Shown: positions 11,397 through 20,755, numbered from the stretch's first letter. The stretch is DNA of 25,000 nt from Cristatella mucedo (GCA_009760855.2 WPIO01000055.1:1787501-1812500), one strand, 5' to 3'. Translations and numbers: made by a program. The notes: generated by a model not told the origin, from the letters alone.

Positions 11397-11502
11397 TCGC
11401 TGCAAGCTGATGATCGCCGCCTTTTCCGGTCTACAGCAGTGAGCAGCCGGCAGTGAAGTGGTGCCCCGCTCGCTGCGACCGAGCCACACGTGACGCACGC
11501 AC

Positions 11503-11613
11503 CTCGCTCCTTCGGACAAGCCTTTCGTAGCCATCGACATGAGGCTCAATGGATCGCTTGGCCATGCGCGCATGCTCGAATAGGTAGACGTCTCCGTCGT
11601 CCAGCTCCATGAT
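11503..11613 (-). CDS. PCSK-like: Convertase coding exon 2: middle of prodomain with internal KR site
   Basis: This is a 111-bp exon, phase 0 at both ends, coding for residues 95-131. The acceptor has a pyrimidine-rich tract (TTCCTTGCTTTGCTGCAG|ATC) and the donor is GAG|GTGCGT. The product IMELDDGDVYLFEHARMAKR, followed by SIEPH, aligns with the furin-family segment that has D.YHF.H....KRS. His108 falls at the position of the furin prodomain pH-sensor histidine. Lys113-Arg114 before Ser115 matches the secondary, internal prodomain cleavage site. The exon ends RRSE, where the family usually has ..EP or ..DP before Q|V. The exon lies 7.8 kb downstream of exon 1 and 3.4 kb upstream of exon 3. 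The assignment rests on motif alignment by eye plus exact phase agreement with both neighbours. Confidence 0.87.
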
Positions 11614-12024
11614 CTGCAGCAAAGCAAGGAACTCTTTTTCATGGAAACCGCCAACCGAAAACGGATACCCCAGAAGAGGGGGCCATCCGGACAATGAAGC
11701 GACTATGTGGTGGTGTGCACAAGCAGACACAAGTCCCCTACAAGCTGCAGCCAAAAAGCATCTCGTACAATGCTAGAAGATTTCTCAGGAACCATTTCTC
11801 AAGATGGCGCATTTCGAGAAAGTTTATGCCGTTGTTCACATGTTTCTAGCAGCCTGACCGAGAGCATGCACTAGTCATCAGCATTTCAATACAAACGGTA
11901 AAAAATACTACGAAAATCGCAGTCAGGACAAAATGTAAAAAAGAAGAAGCAACAAGAGAACAGAGGGGTGGGCAGAGGCAGCACTGGCCAGCCAACTGCA
12001 GGAAGCCTAGCAGCAGACATCCCC

Positions 12025-12040
12025 TAGTGTACGTACACTA
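12025..12040. repeat. Perfect 16-bp palindrome
   Basis: TAGTGTACGTACACTA is self-complementary without a loop. It lies 17 bp before the longer hairpin at 12057. Confidence 0.9.
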
Positions 12041-12056
12041 TCTGTTCAGCATTACG

Positions 12057-12095
12057 TTCTGGTGAGCACCTTAACCGCTAAGGTGCTCACCAGAA
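12057..12095. repeat. Perfect hairpin, 17-bp arms, 5-nt loop
   Basis: The arms TTCTGGTGAGCACCTTA and TAAGGTGCTCACCAGAA are exact reverse complements around ACCGC. Each strand reads like a tRNA D-arm (GCGGTTAAGGTGCTC), so it may be a fold-back of a tRNA-derived SINE piece. That origin is inference. Confidence 0.9.
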
Positions 12096-12524
12096 TCAAA
12101 CGAATTGAAAATAAATAAAATAAACAATAAATGCCTTCTATTGATCGAGGGTTGGCCTTCCAGTTAGTCAGAGACGCAGCCACAGAGGCTTCGGGCCAGG
12201 TGAACACACAAGTAAAGCAAATGCGCCTACTTGACAGGGAGCTTGGACAGCCAGTTTTGCTAATAACGATAAGCAACCATCCTGATCATCCACAGAAAAC
12301 TAATTGATAATCTGCTTAGCTTATGCTGCATGCCACGGGGAAGCCACCCACTCACCAGGAGTCGCCCTACTTGCTGCTGCAAGCTCACAAGGTCGACCTC
12401 ACGCAGATGCCCCACCGATCAGAGACAAGAAAATGCTGGCAACAAGGTCAAGATAAGCTGAATCAACAGACTCATTCTTGAACAGCTAGCAAAAGAGGCC
12501 AAAAAGTGGCTGTAACAATGATTG

Positions 12525-12581
12525 CAGAACTGCTTGCTTCAGGACTCGAACCGAGACCTCGTTAGGTGAAGTGCCAGCCCC
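12525..12581 (-). repeat. Fragment of a tRNA-derived SINE (B box, no A box)
   Basis: The minus strand has a perfect Pol III B box, GGTTCGAGTCC (12542-12552), preceded by CACTTCACCTAACGAGGTCT, which looks like an anticodon arm. Where an A box would be expected the LINE family A tail begins, so the tRNA-like head is cut there. Confidence 0.6.
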
Positions 12582-13105
12582 TTATAATAATAATAATAAT
12601 CATAACAATAATAATACATTTGATATAGCGCCCTCAGAGAACTCAATCTCTTCCTAGGCATTTTACATTTGCTGCATAGGAACCAAGATCGAATGGTTAG
12701 CGATAGCATTTTCAATAAACAACAAGAACAACATGGTTATGGGTGACATGCACAGGGTCAGCAAGCAAGAGTGGTTAGTTGCAGCATGCAACAGTGTCAG
12801 CACGCATAAACACATAAAGGACGAATCACAGGGACCCACTAAATGCTGTCATAAATAGATGCGCTTTTAGGTTCTTTTTAGATGTGGTCAAGTCGGGAGA
12901 CTTAGTGACCCAAGTCGGGAGTGAGTTCTAGGCTTTGGGAGCATATGAACTAAATGCACGGTCTCCAATAGGATTTGAGATTTTTACGAGGTATGGTAAA
13001 CAGCTTGATTTATAAAAGCGGGCGGTACGATGCTAAGCCTGGTGGGGGAGTAGATCTGATAGGTAGGGCCAGAGCCAAAGAATGAAGGGACCTAAATGCA
13101 GAAAA
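12582..13105 (-). mobile_element. LINE family A, 3' UTR and ORF end
   Basis: It matches the copy at 5664 over the (ATA)n tail, GCGCCCTCAGAGAACT, TGCACGGTCTCCAA, ACGAGGTAT, GCGGTACGATG and GAATGAAGGGACCTAAA. It keeps about 205 bp of 3' UTR (about 12661-12866) absent from the 5664 copy. The minus-strand peptide FRSLHSLALA corresponds to the same ORF region as FRSLHSMAPAY in the other copy. The 5' end is truncated near 13105. Confidence 0.9.
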
Positions 13106-13587
13106 TCCAAGACCCAGTGAGTAGGCCCAGATGCCCAGATGCTGGCACCCTGTTTGCGACTGCTCGAAACATTCCACCGTGCTCGACTGCAGACAACGAC
13201 GATCTCGCCCGACGACGCGCAAAAGTCACAGAGATGCCACGATTACATTGGCAAGCACGTGCTGCTGCAGCAGCAACGGGTCACAGCTGCCCAGCCCACA
13301 ACCGACTCTGGGGTAGCTGCTGACGACCCGTGGCCACTGATGTGGATCCCTGTGGATAAGGGGCTGATAACACTGGCACGTGCTTCACTTCAGCACTTCC
13401 CACACAAGACTTGAGCATAGCTGATCCAAAACCTTAGGGAGGCACCTGGATGGAAGGAAAGCATTTCCCATCACTGGTGCCCGAGCACATCAATCACTAA
13501 ATTACCACCAGAAGAAATACCGCCTCAACAAGATCTTCAGGTGTGAGTGCCAAGAGTGCCAGGTTTTCCAGACACGGGTCGCATCCC

Positions 13588-13985
13588 GGCCCTCAGGTCC
13601 TGTGTGGACAATAAATTAGCTGTTCCATTCCTTCGCTTAAACACCGTTGGCGACAGGAGCTTTAGCTCTGCAGGTCCCAGACTGTGGAACTCGCTTCCAC
13701 AGTTCTTACGAAACGACAACTACTCTCCTGCTGCCAACTATGGCTCATCCTTTTCAGCGGTCCTGAGCTGCTACTTCCGTGTTACTCACTACCTCAACTG
13801 CTCTCCTGACTCTGCTATGCTTCCCACTTTCTCTTTGTAGTGAGACGAAGTCTGTTGGCTACCGAATGCGTACCGAAAGCCTCTTAGGCTGTGAGTGCAC
13901 TATAAAAAACACTCCTGCGTAACACCCACATAGTCTTTATGACTTTGTGGAGTTACAGACGGAGATACATTACATTACACAGGCA
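13588..13985 (+). mobile_element. LINE family B, 3' fragment
   Basis: The plus frame reads ALRSCVDNKLAVPFLRLN, then VGDRSFSSAGPRLWNSLPQF, the conserved end of the L2-type ORF. The 3' UTR ends at CGGAGATACATTACATTACAC. It is about 390 bp, very similar to 22770-23157, and 5'-truncated. Confidence 0.92.
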
Positions 13986-14197
13986 GGCTCCTGTATCTGT
14001 AGGGCCATGACCTAAAGCTCTCCAATGGCAGCTCCCCTCATACCATCATCAACAGAAGAAATGCAAATGGCAGGTAAGAGCTAATGGAAGAGATAGAAAT
14101 TAAGGGGCTCAGATAGATACAAAGAAAGAGAAAAACGAGGTGCGACCATGTGCTTGACTCTGGATGTGCAGGAAGAACTTGTAAGCTGTTAGCAGGG

Positions 14198-14275
14198 ATG
14201 GCAGCGTGCTGGATGAGTGGTTAGCCTGCTGTTGTGCCATCAATCTCTACCAGGGGCGATCGAACTCAGACAGAC
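14198..14275 (+). repeat. tRNA-like SINE head
   Basis: TGGATGAGTGGTTAGCC (from 14210) matches a Pol III A box, and CGATCGAACTC (14257-14267) is a B-box-like string at tRNA-like spacing (47 bp). The acceptor ends do not pair, so it is not a working tRNA gene. Confidence 0.45.
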
Positions 14276-14504
14276 CAAGCAACTACTCAACCACCACTGC
14301 CAATTCAGACAGTCCACAATCCCACACCGAGGACACTCGTGCGAAGCAAGAGCAAAAGCGTGGATTAAATGGATCGATTACGATGATCTGCCATCTTGGG
14401 TTGGCACCGAAACAAGAAGCAACAGAGAGAGAGACGTGGAGAGAGAAAGACAGACAGAGGGGGAAACCACAAAAGACAGAGAGGGACAGAGACAGAAAGA
14501 GGGA

Positions 14505-14535
14505 GAGAGAAGAGAGAGAGAGAGAGGGAGAGAGA

Positions 14536-14621
<86 letters not shown>

Positions 14622-14633
14622 GAGAGAGGGAGA
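14505..14633. repeat. (GA)n microsatellite
   Basis: Near-pure GA with a few GGGA interruptions, preceded by GACAGA-rich DNA from about 14420. Confidence 0.95.
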
Positions 14634-14878
14634 CACCAAACTCAAGGGAGCTGCACAAGACGTCAATTGCAGAAGTGGATAGCTAACAGACCGTGTGTAC
14701 AAAGCTGCAAGTTGAAAAAGTAAAACAGTCAACTGGCAAATTCAGGCCGTCCTCTCAAGTATCATGCTAAGTGCAGCCACAGAATCAAGCAAAAACGAGT
14801 GCACCGAGCAAGCGAGCAAGATAAACTGAGTACTTGCCCACTGCCTTGCACCAACATAGACAGACAAAACTTACAGCA

Positions 14879-14925
14879 GGCACACGCACGCACGCGCACG
14901 CACGCACACACACACACACACACAC
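14879..14925. repeat. (CACG)n/(CA)n microsatellite
   Basis: ACGCACGC units followed by pure CA. Confidence 0.93.
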
Positions 14926-15059
14926 CAGCCATTATGCCCCAAAGCAATCGCTAGCTGGATTGCACTGCTTCTCCATGTAGCAGCCTGATTGATTATCTCA
15001 GCCGCTAACCGGGTGCACTATACAGAGATAACCACCTAAAAGGGATACTGCAGCACTAG

Positions 15060-15150
15060 AAAAAGAGGAGTCGTGGAGTTGAACCAACGACCCACAACAC
15101 CGAAGGTTAGAGGCGAAACTTGGACACTTGCCGCTGCGCTAGACAGTACC
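15060..15150 (-). repeat. tRNA-derived SINE head with A and B boxes
   Basis: On the minus strand the A box TAGCGCAGCGGCAAG (15127-15141) and the B box GGTTCAACTCC (15075-15085) are 56 bp apart, the spacing of a class II (Ser/Leu-type) tRNA. The ends do not form an acceptor stem, so it is a SINE head or tRNA pseudogene rather than a tRNA gene. Confidence 0.65.
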
Positions 15151-16785
15151 CGCACGAGCAACGGCTGGTGCGAGCCGGCCGGAGCAGGCGAATTGAGGGG
15201 CTTCAAAGTGAGCTGAACTCTTTTTCTTATCAGCCCAGCGGTAAATTTGAGCTCACTTCCTAGTCTGGGCTGGTAGCCTAACAGGCCAAAGTCACAGGCA
15301 AAGCAAAGGGATGGACCGGGTGCTGCAGCCTCTTTGCAGCAGCAGCTACTACTTCAGCAGTACAGTAGGGCGGTACAGTAGGGCGACTTGCGTTGGGTCT
15401 TAGCATGAGACTAAGCATGAAGTGGAACGGCAAACGATCGAGTAGGCAGCATAGTGGCCTGGGGGCGTGGCATCTGCACTGGCATCCCTTCTCTTCACAA
15501 TTACAATCTCCCTTTCGCTCGCACTATTGGCAAGCGCAAAATAAGCCTACCCTCTTTCTTGGAGAAGACTCGACACGACACTAGGCAGCTTGCCTGTTCA
15601 GGTCCATCCGGGCCTTGCATCTTGCATTACCGACCTTTGAACTCGGAACCAACCCAACAGCTGTGGGACGACCAGGCGTCACACAGAAACTGAGAAGCTC
15701 GAACTCAGCATTGACTCGGCCAGCACCATTATCACTTTTTCCTTTAATGGAAAAACTAAGTATTCCTCGCGAACGGTTTCCAGACGGCAGATGCATTGGC
15801 CCAGTGCCTTTGGTTAGGGTCAACCGGAAGCTGGTGTCTCATGCAGGAAAGGAACCTTGGTCTTGGAGGCTCCCAGGTTGATCGAGAGTCCCTAACATCC
15901 CACCATCAGGCCATCAGTCCTCACAGCTTTCTTCACTTCTGTGGCTCGAGTCGAGCCGGCTCGAGGCGATCGGTTTCTCCTCCCACCCCTCTACTTCGGT
16001 CTCTCTGCTCGCGCAGGAAGTGTAGGCAGTCAGCTGGCTGTCTGCCTCACTTTCGTCCAGCTTCCCAAAAGAACCATCCACCTCCGAGTGGTCATGGGAA
16101 GAGTGCTTTCGATAATTAGGCAGGAAATCTCTAACTGGCAACCACTGGCCTGGGTCAGTGAAGGCAACACTTTGCAGGTCAGCTGCTTACCGGTCAGTTT
16201 CGACTCTTTCGACTCTCACGCCTTCACTGCCTATCGATTCACAATGCGATTCCGACGACGAGGGATCGGGCTCCCCCCCCCAGCCCGAAATAACTAATGC
16301 ATCGACTAGTCAAGTCGGTCAATTCGTCTGCCAGGCCTTTCAAATGAAGGGTGGCATGGTGCCCATGACGGCAACCCCTCCTCCGTCCGGATTGGTCGTT
16401 AGCTCCTGGCTTCCGTCTGTCGCAGACTGCCTCTCCAGTCTCGGCGACGTATATACACCGATGACGGAAGCACGGCGGAGAAGAGACTGACGGACACAAA
16501 CCCGGCCTGAGCGGTCCGTCCGCACATGTTGCCAGCCCAGCACAGCCATGGCCCTGCTAACGCCCCTGCCCCATGCTGATGGCTTCTGGGAGATGCACGG
16601 GGCGAGAAAAGTGCAGCAGCAGCAGCAAGAGTCGTGAGCTTCGACAGCCAAGCTGCAGGTGGATGAGACCGCACGAAGGCGGTGGCCGCGATAGAATCAG
16701 CAGCACACCTCTGCCGAGGCATAAAGCAAGCTCCACCGGTTACAGCCAGCTGAGTAGAGTCCCTGCAATTCCTTGCGCACGCCAG
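15151..16785. other. No supported gene; 13-bp tandem pair and a (CAG)4 run
   Basis: A 13-bp unit (TACAGTAGGGCGG/A) is repeated twice at 15361-15386. CAGCAGCAG occurs at about 16614-16626. An acidic reading frame on the minus strand (15914-16270) is treated as a finding. Confidence 0.45.
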
Positions 16786-16840
16786 TACGCGCACGCACGC
16801 ACACACCCACACGCACGCACATACACACACACACACACAT
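16786..16840. repeat. (CACG)n/(CA)n microsatellite
   Basis: Mixed ACGCACGCAC, ACACCCACACG and pure CA units. Confidence 0.9.
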
Positions 16841-17404
16841 GCATGCGAGAGCAGAAGGCAGGCGTCCATACTGCACACTTCCACCCTATCAGGCGGCTCA
16901 CTACGTGATCAGCATGGCTGCATGCAAACTGACTGCTGCTGCCGCTGCCACCAGCTTGACTGGCGATGATGCACATTGCCGGGTGCAGGCGGTGTGCGAA
17001 AGAGGCAATGAGTAAGCTGTGAGATGGCTCTCTGGCTTCTGGATTATTGTTTTTTAGCCTGTGCCTGCTGGTTACACACACACACCCGCCTAAGTAAACA
17101 TACCGAGCACAGTGATAGAAAAGGGGGTGCCAGCCAACGAACCCACGACCGAGTCCCTTTGAACTGATCGAACTGAATGACCAGTCGCGCCTGGCCTGCA
17201 CATTTACTGTCAGCCTTTCTTTGAGTGGCTGCCTCCGACAAGGTCACGGTCAGGCACCTCGTCGGCTCTGCCCTGGCTGCACCCCTGGCGCCCAGTAATT
17301 TTCCCACCTCCCACACAGCTGGCTTGACACCATGGCTGGTCAGTATAGAGACTGCTAAGCTAGACGTTCTCACCAGAGAGCTCTCTCTGTGTCGGGTGGG
17401 TAGG

Positions 17405-17477
17405 GCCGAGATAGCCCAGGAGATACGGTGCTCGCTCTTCACGACATAGTTCGCGGGCTCGAATCCTGGCAGTGGAC
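17405..17477 (+). repeat. tRNA-like SINE head
   Basis: A-box-like TAGCCCAGGAGA (17412) and B-box-like GGCTCGAATCC (17456-17466) lie exactly 44 bp apart, as in a class I tRNA. A T-loop CTCGAAT with a partial stem is visible. The acceptor stem does not pair. Confidence 0.6.
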
Positions 17478-18349
17478 GATCCTTTATTGCCAGTCGCAAG
17501 CGACGTAGATAGATAGCCGTTAAGGCTCTTCTGTCGCTATAGAAAATGAGGCTGCTAAATCATCTAAGAATGTTTTATATAGCACCGGACTGTGAGGAGG
17601 CCGGCAGGCAGGCTTCCCCGACCTGCCTCAGGCCGCTGCCGCCGGCCTCCTCCCTACAGGCTGCCCTATCTGGTTGCCGGCGGTCAGCGGGCTGAGTTTG
17701 GAAATAAGGCCGGGTAAAAAGGTCGAACGCACGTGTGCACTGTTCCACCCCCCTTAACGTGAGCCGTCGAGTTCAAACCAGACGCCGCTAGGCTAGCACT
17801 TCAGTAAAGGCCGGCGCAAGCCTGGCTCTTGCTGCTGGTTCGTGTAACGCACGCTCTCTGCCTCGCTCACGAGAGGTGCTTCCCTCGGGTGCACTGCTGC
17901 ACTGTTGCCTTCGTTTTTGACCCACGAGTGCCTCTCAAGTGCCTAATGGTCTCTGCTGCTGCTGCTGCAGCCACAGCCACCGATTCGGCAGAGCTTATAC
18001 GGACGATTGTGTCTGCATTCACTGGCCCCGGCTGCTGGCGAAGCCACCGCGAGGCCACGGAGAGGTTCGCTGGGCCGGTGGCATCGCTGGGCCGCAGCTG
18101 TCCGACAGAGAGCTTTTCGATACTTGAGTTGCGACGCCAGAGCGAGCTGATTGCAGCCTTTTCTTGCAGTCTTATCTCGAGCTCGTGCTTCAAAGAGCGC
18201 CGGCCACACCGACGACCGGTGGCACGTGGTGCCGGGGCATCGCTGGGACGGTGCTGAAAAGGGAGAGCTGGGTGCCGGCAGACGACGACACAAGAGAAGC
18301 AGGAGTAGAGTCATTTACAATTCGACTCGATCGCTCCACCTTCCTCCCT
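17478..18349. other. No recognisable gene
   Basis: Open frames of up to 142 codons occur on both strands without motifs. The only tRNA-like signal is a minus-strand string GGTTTGAACTC near 17766-17776, whose A-box candidate is too close to be convincing. Confidence 0.4.
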
Positions 18350-18371
18350 CCCCCCCCCCCCCCCCCCCCCC
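18350..18371. repeat. C22 homopolymer
   Basis: Twenty-two consecutive C bases (G22 in the gene's transcript). Confidence 0.93.
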
Positions 18372-18445
18372 GCGACACTCGCCACCAAACCGCAGCAGCC
18401 GACGGAAGGGCTAGCCGCCGGCCACGAGGAGCGAGCCGACGACGA

Positions 18446-18447
<2 letters not shown>

Positions 18448-18520
<73 letters not shown>
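18448..18520. repeat. (CTG)24 trinucleotide repeat
   Basis: Twenty-four uninterrupted CTG units plus one C. In the convertase transcript it is (CAG)24, near the start of intron 1, about 870 nt after the exon 1 donor. Poly-Cys or poly-Ala frames here are repeat artefacts. Confidence 0.97.
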
Positions 18521-18522
<2 letters not shown>

Positions 18523-18652
18523 CCTTACTCAGGCTGACGCCCAACTTGTTTACGCTGCTCACCCACACCCCAACGCCAAAAGGCATCGCCGATCACCGCG
18601 ACTACCAAAGGAGTGCTGTCCTCCGACGAAAAGATCGCGAAAGGAAGATCGC

Positions 18653-18697
18653 GCGACCGCAGCTTAGCCGCGCGAGGCGAGGCTAAGCTGCGGTCGC
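18653..18697. repeat. Perfect hairpin, 17-bp arms, 11-nt loop
   Basis: The arms GCGACCGCAGCTTAGCC (18653-18669) and GGCTAAGCTGCGGTCGC (18681-18697) are exact reverse complements. It lies in the CpG island, within intron 1. Confidence 0.92.
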
Positions 18698-19046
18698 CGG
18701 AGGATCCAGGGCGCTAGGGCGAGCTCGGCTGTATGAGGGCTCGGCCGCGGGCCTCAGCCGCCGTCCGTCTGCTAAACGGTTCGTAATTGCCGGCGACCCG
18801 AGAGATCAGATCAGACAGCACGGCTGCTGCCGCTGCCGCACCTGTGGCTTTCGGCGTCGACATGCCGACGCATTTTCGTCTCGGCGGCGAATTTTCGTCT
18901 CGGTGGCGGCGCCGCCGCTGCGGCGGCGGCGTCGGTTGCGGCCACCCACTGCGACGGCCCTGGCCCCTCGAGCGAGCCAGCGAGCGACGAAGCGGGGCCG
19001 CAAGACTGCTGCCGCCGCCGCCGCCGCAGAGACCGGTCCGACGCAG

Positions 19047-19084
19047 GCGCTAGCCATAGCTGGCTAGCTAGCTATGGCTAGCGC
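19047..19084. repeat. Near-perfect 38-bp palindrome, 15-bp perfect arms
   Basis: The arms GCGCTAGCCATAGCT and AGCTATGGCTAGCGC flank GGCTAGCT, which itself pairs apart from one G-T. Built largely of GCTAGC units. It lies about 310 nt inside intron 1. Confidence 0.92.
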
Positions 19085-19392
19085 GGCCGACGCCGGCGGC
19101 GACGCCCGGCGAGTGGCCGTGTCCTCCATCCCAGCCGAGTCGCCGGCTCGACCAAAGCCACCGCCGCCGCCGCGCTCGCCCGCGAGCGATGAAGCCGCTA
19201 CGCGCCGCGCGAAGTGGACCCGCTCGCGCGTTTTCGCTACGAGCGGCGTCGTCGTCGTCGCTGGCAGCCGGGAGCGCGCGAGCGCTCGCGCGAGCGGCCG
19301 CCGCGAGGTCGTTCAAGAGGCTACCGCAGAGGTTGCTCGCTCGCTCCTTTCACCCGCGCCCGCCGCGGTCGCCGGCGCGCCCGGCCGCTCAC

Positions 19393-19674
19393 CTTGCCGG
19401 CGTTGGAGAAACCTTCTTCGGCCGCTATGCGCTCCGCGACGGCCGCCGGTAGACCGCGCTCCAGGCGAACGGCCCATGTACGCGTGTAGATCGCGCCGCC
19501 GCGGCCTCGGTTCGGGCCGCCGCCTGCTGCCGCCGCGATCGTCGTCGTCGCTATCCAGACGACCGTCAGCGCGGCTGCGATCGACGGCACGCATGCCTTC
19601 CAAGAGCCGGCGGCGGCGGCGGCGCCCATCCGTCGTTGGCGCATGGCGAGGCCGACGCCGCGGCTGGCCGGCAT
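19393..19674 (-). CDS. PCSK-like: Convertase coding exon 1: signal peptide and start of prodomain
   Basis: This exon codes for 94 residues. An in-frame TAA lies four codons before the first ATG (19674), so translation must start inside this exon. Three ATGs compete, at residues 1, 11 and 16; residue 11 (codon at 19644) has the best context (GCCATGC). Residues 11-15 are basic (RQRR) and about 28-50 are hydrophobic (SIAAALTVVWIATTTIAAAA), as in a signal peptide. The prodomain begins at about residue 62: IYTRTWAVRLERG, then ERIAAEEGFSNAGK. This matches the family pattern YTN.WAV...GG...A...A...GF.N.GQ. The donor at 19387-19392 reads AAG|GTGAGC on the minus strand. The exon is GC-rich and lies in the CpG island. 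The 5' UTR end is unknown. Antisense reading frames here are shadows. Confidence 0.9.
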
Positions 19675-20755
19675 GCGGGCGTGCGCTTAAGAGCGGCGGC
19701 GGCGACGACTGCAAGGTCGCCGGAACGGAACGGCTGGCGCGCCCACCCGGTTGCTACGCGCCAAGCTCAATGGCGCCCGCCACCCCTGCAAGGAACGCGC
19801 GACCTCTCGTCGAATGCGCGCGACGGCTTGGAGCGCGAGCAGCTGACATCTCGCGCGCGCGCGCCGCGCCGGCGCGCTCGCGAGTTGCGGTACGGAGATT
19901 CGGGTAAAGAAGCCGATCGCTCGCTGGGCTCGCACGCTCCGCTAACTGCCGCCGGCGGCCCGCGCGAGCAGAGGCCCCGGCGGCGGAGCGAGTCCCCGCG
20001 ACGGGCGTTCTCCGCGGCGGCGAGGCAAGCTGCTGCCGCCGCGGCCTGCGGGAGCGAAGCGGCGAGCCTCGCGAGAATCGCGTAGCCGCGCGCCCAGCGC
20101 CCGGCTGCGGCGACGCCACAGCGAGCGCGCTCGCCACTTGCCGCATTGGGCGGAAGTGTCCGCCGGCTATTCCCTCGCTGCGAGCCCGCCAGGCTCGGCC
20201 GCGATTTCTGGCGCGACTGCTGCGATGGTGCGGCGCAGCGCTGTGTTTGCCTTGAACGGCGATCGATAACCCCGGCTCTGACGTCGGTGGCCGCCGCGCC
20301 CTCCCGAATCCCCACCCCTTTGCACTCTCTCGCGGGCCTCTTTGACGAGCGCCGGTCCCAGATCGCAGACGCTTTCGGAGGAAGAGGAGGAGCCGTGCTG
20401 GCAGCGGCGCGAGCGTCGTCTCTCGCCCGCGCGTTACCGGCTGCTGAGCGAAGGCGCACGCACTCGCACACGCCTTCCTTCGCTCGGACCCGGCGGCCGT
20501 GCTATTCCACAAGTCGCCGGGTCTGACTGTCAATCGCCCTCAGATCACTGTGCAGAAACTTTTCGCCGCGAACTTTGCATGTCGGCTGCTGCTGCTGCTG
20601 GAGCTGCTGCTGCAACGCGAACGCTGGTCGAGTCGGGCGCCTAGCGGCGATCAACATTCATTTAGACGCTGACTGCGAAAACTGAAGGAAGCAAGGCTTC
20701 ATGTGAAGCAGCGATGGCTTTGCTTCATCTCTGCTGCCGAACAGCTCAGCCTTAG

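Larger units (their letters stand above)
11614..19392 (-). other. Intron 1 of the convertase gene
   Basis: This is a 7,779-bp intron (GT...AG on the minus strand). In transcript order it holds two perfect hairpins, a (CAG)24 tract, G22, several tRNA-like SINE pieces, a (CT)n tract, LINE family A and B 3' ends, and a 17-bp hairpin about 450 nt before exon 2. Its first kilobase is still CpG island. Between the listed repeats (13106-13587, 15151-16785, 17478-18349) I see no convincing exon. Confidence 0.8.
18400..20640. promoter_or_regulatory. CpG island, presumed promoter and 5' UTR of the convertase gene
   Basis: This stretch is visibly GC-rich and dense in CpG, with many CGCG, GCCGCC and GCGAGC strings, unlike the rest of the window. 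It contains coding exon 1 and reaches about 950 bp upstream of the first ATG. I see no TATA box at a clear position, which fits a CpG-island promoter with dispersed starts. Long reading frames on both strands here (for example 19074-19907 plus and 19754-20533 minus) are expected from stop-poor GC-rich DNA. They have no recognisable domains, and the plus-strand one runs antisense across exon 1. Promoter function is inferred from position. Confidence 0.75.

Noticed and set aside
15060-15150. A functional tRNA gene
   Set aside because: A and B boxes are present, but the acceptor arms do not pair and the anticodon arm is poor. The same holds for 14198-14275 and 17405-17477.
17044-17499. 151-codon minus-strand frame
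   Set aside because: Part of it is the antisense of a tRNA-like SINE head, and the rest shows no motif.
19074-19907. 277-codon plus-strand open frame in the CpG island
   Set aside because: It is stop-poor because of GC content, Arg/Ala/Pro-rich without any domain, and antisense to the convertase exon 1, which has strong family motifs.
19754-20533. 234- and 259-codon minus-strand open frames upstream of exon 1
   Set aside because: Two overlapping frames are open at once, both Arg/Ala-rich with no motif. An in-frame TAA lies just before the convertase ATG, so they are not an N-terminal extension of it. Most likely 5' UTR or promoter.
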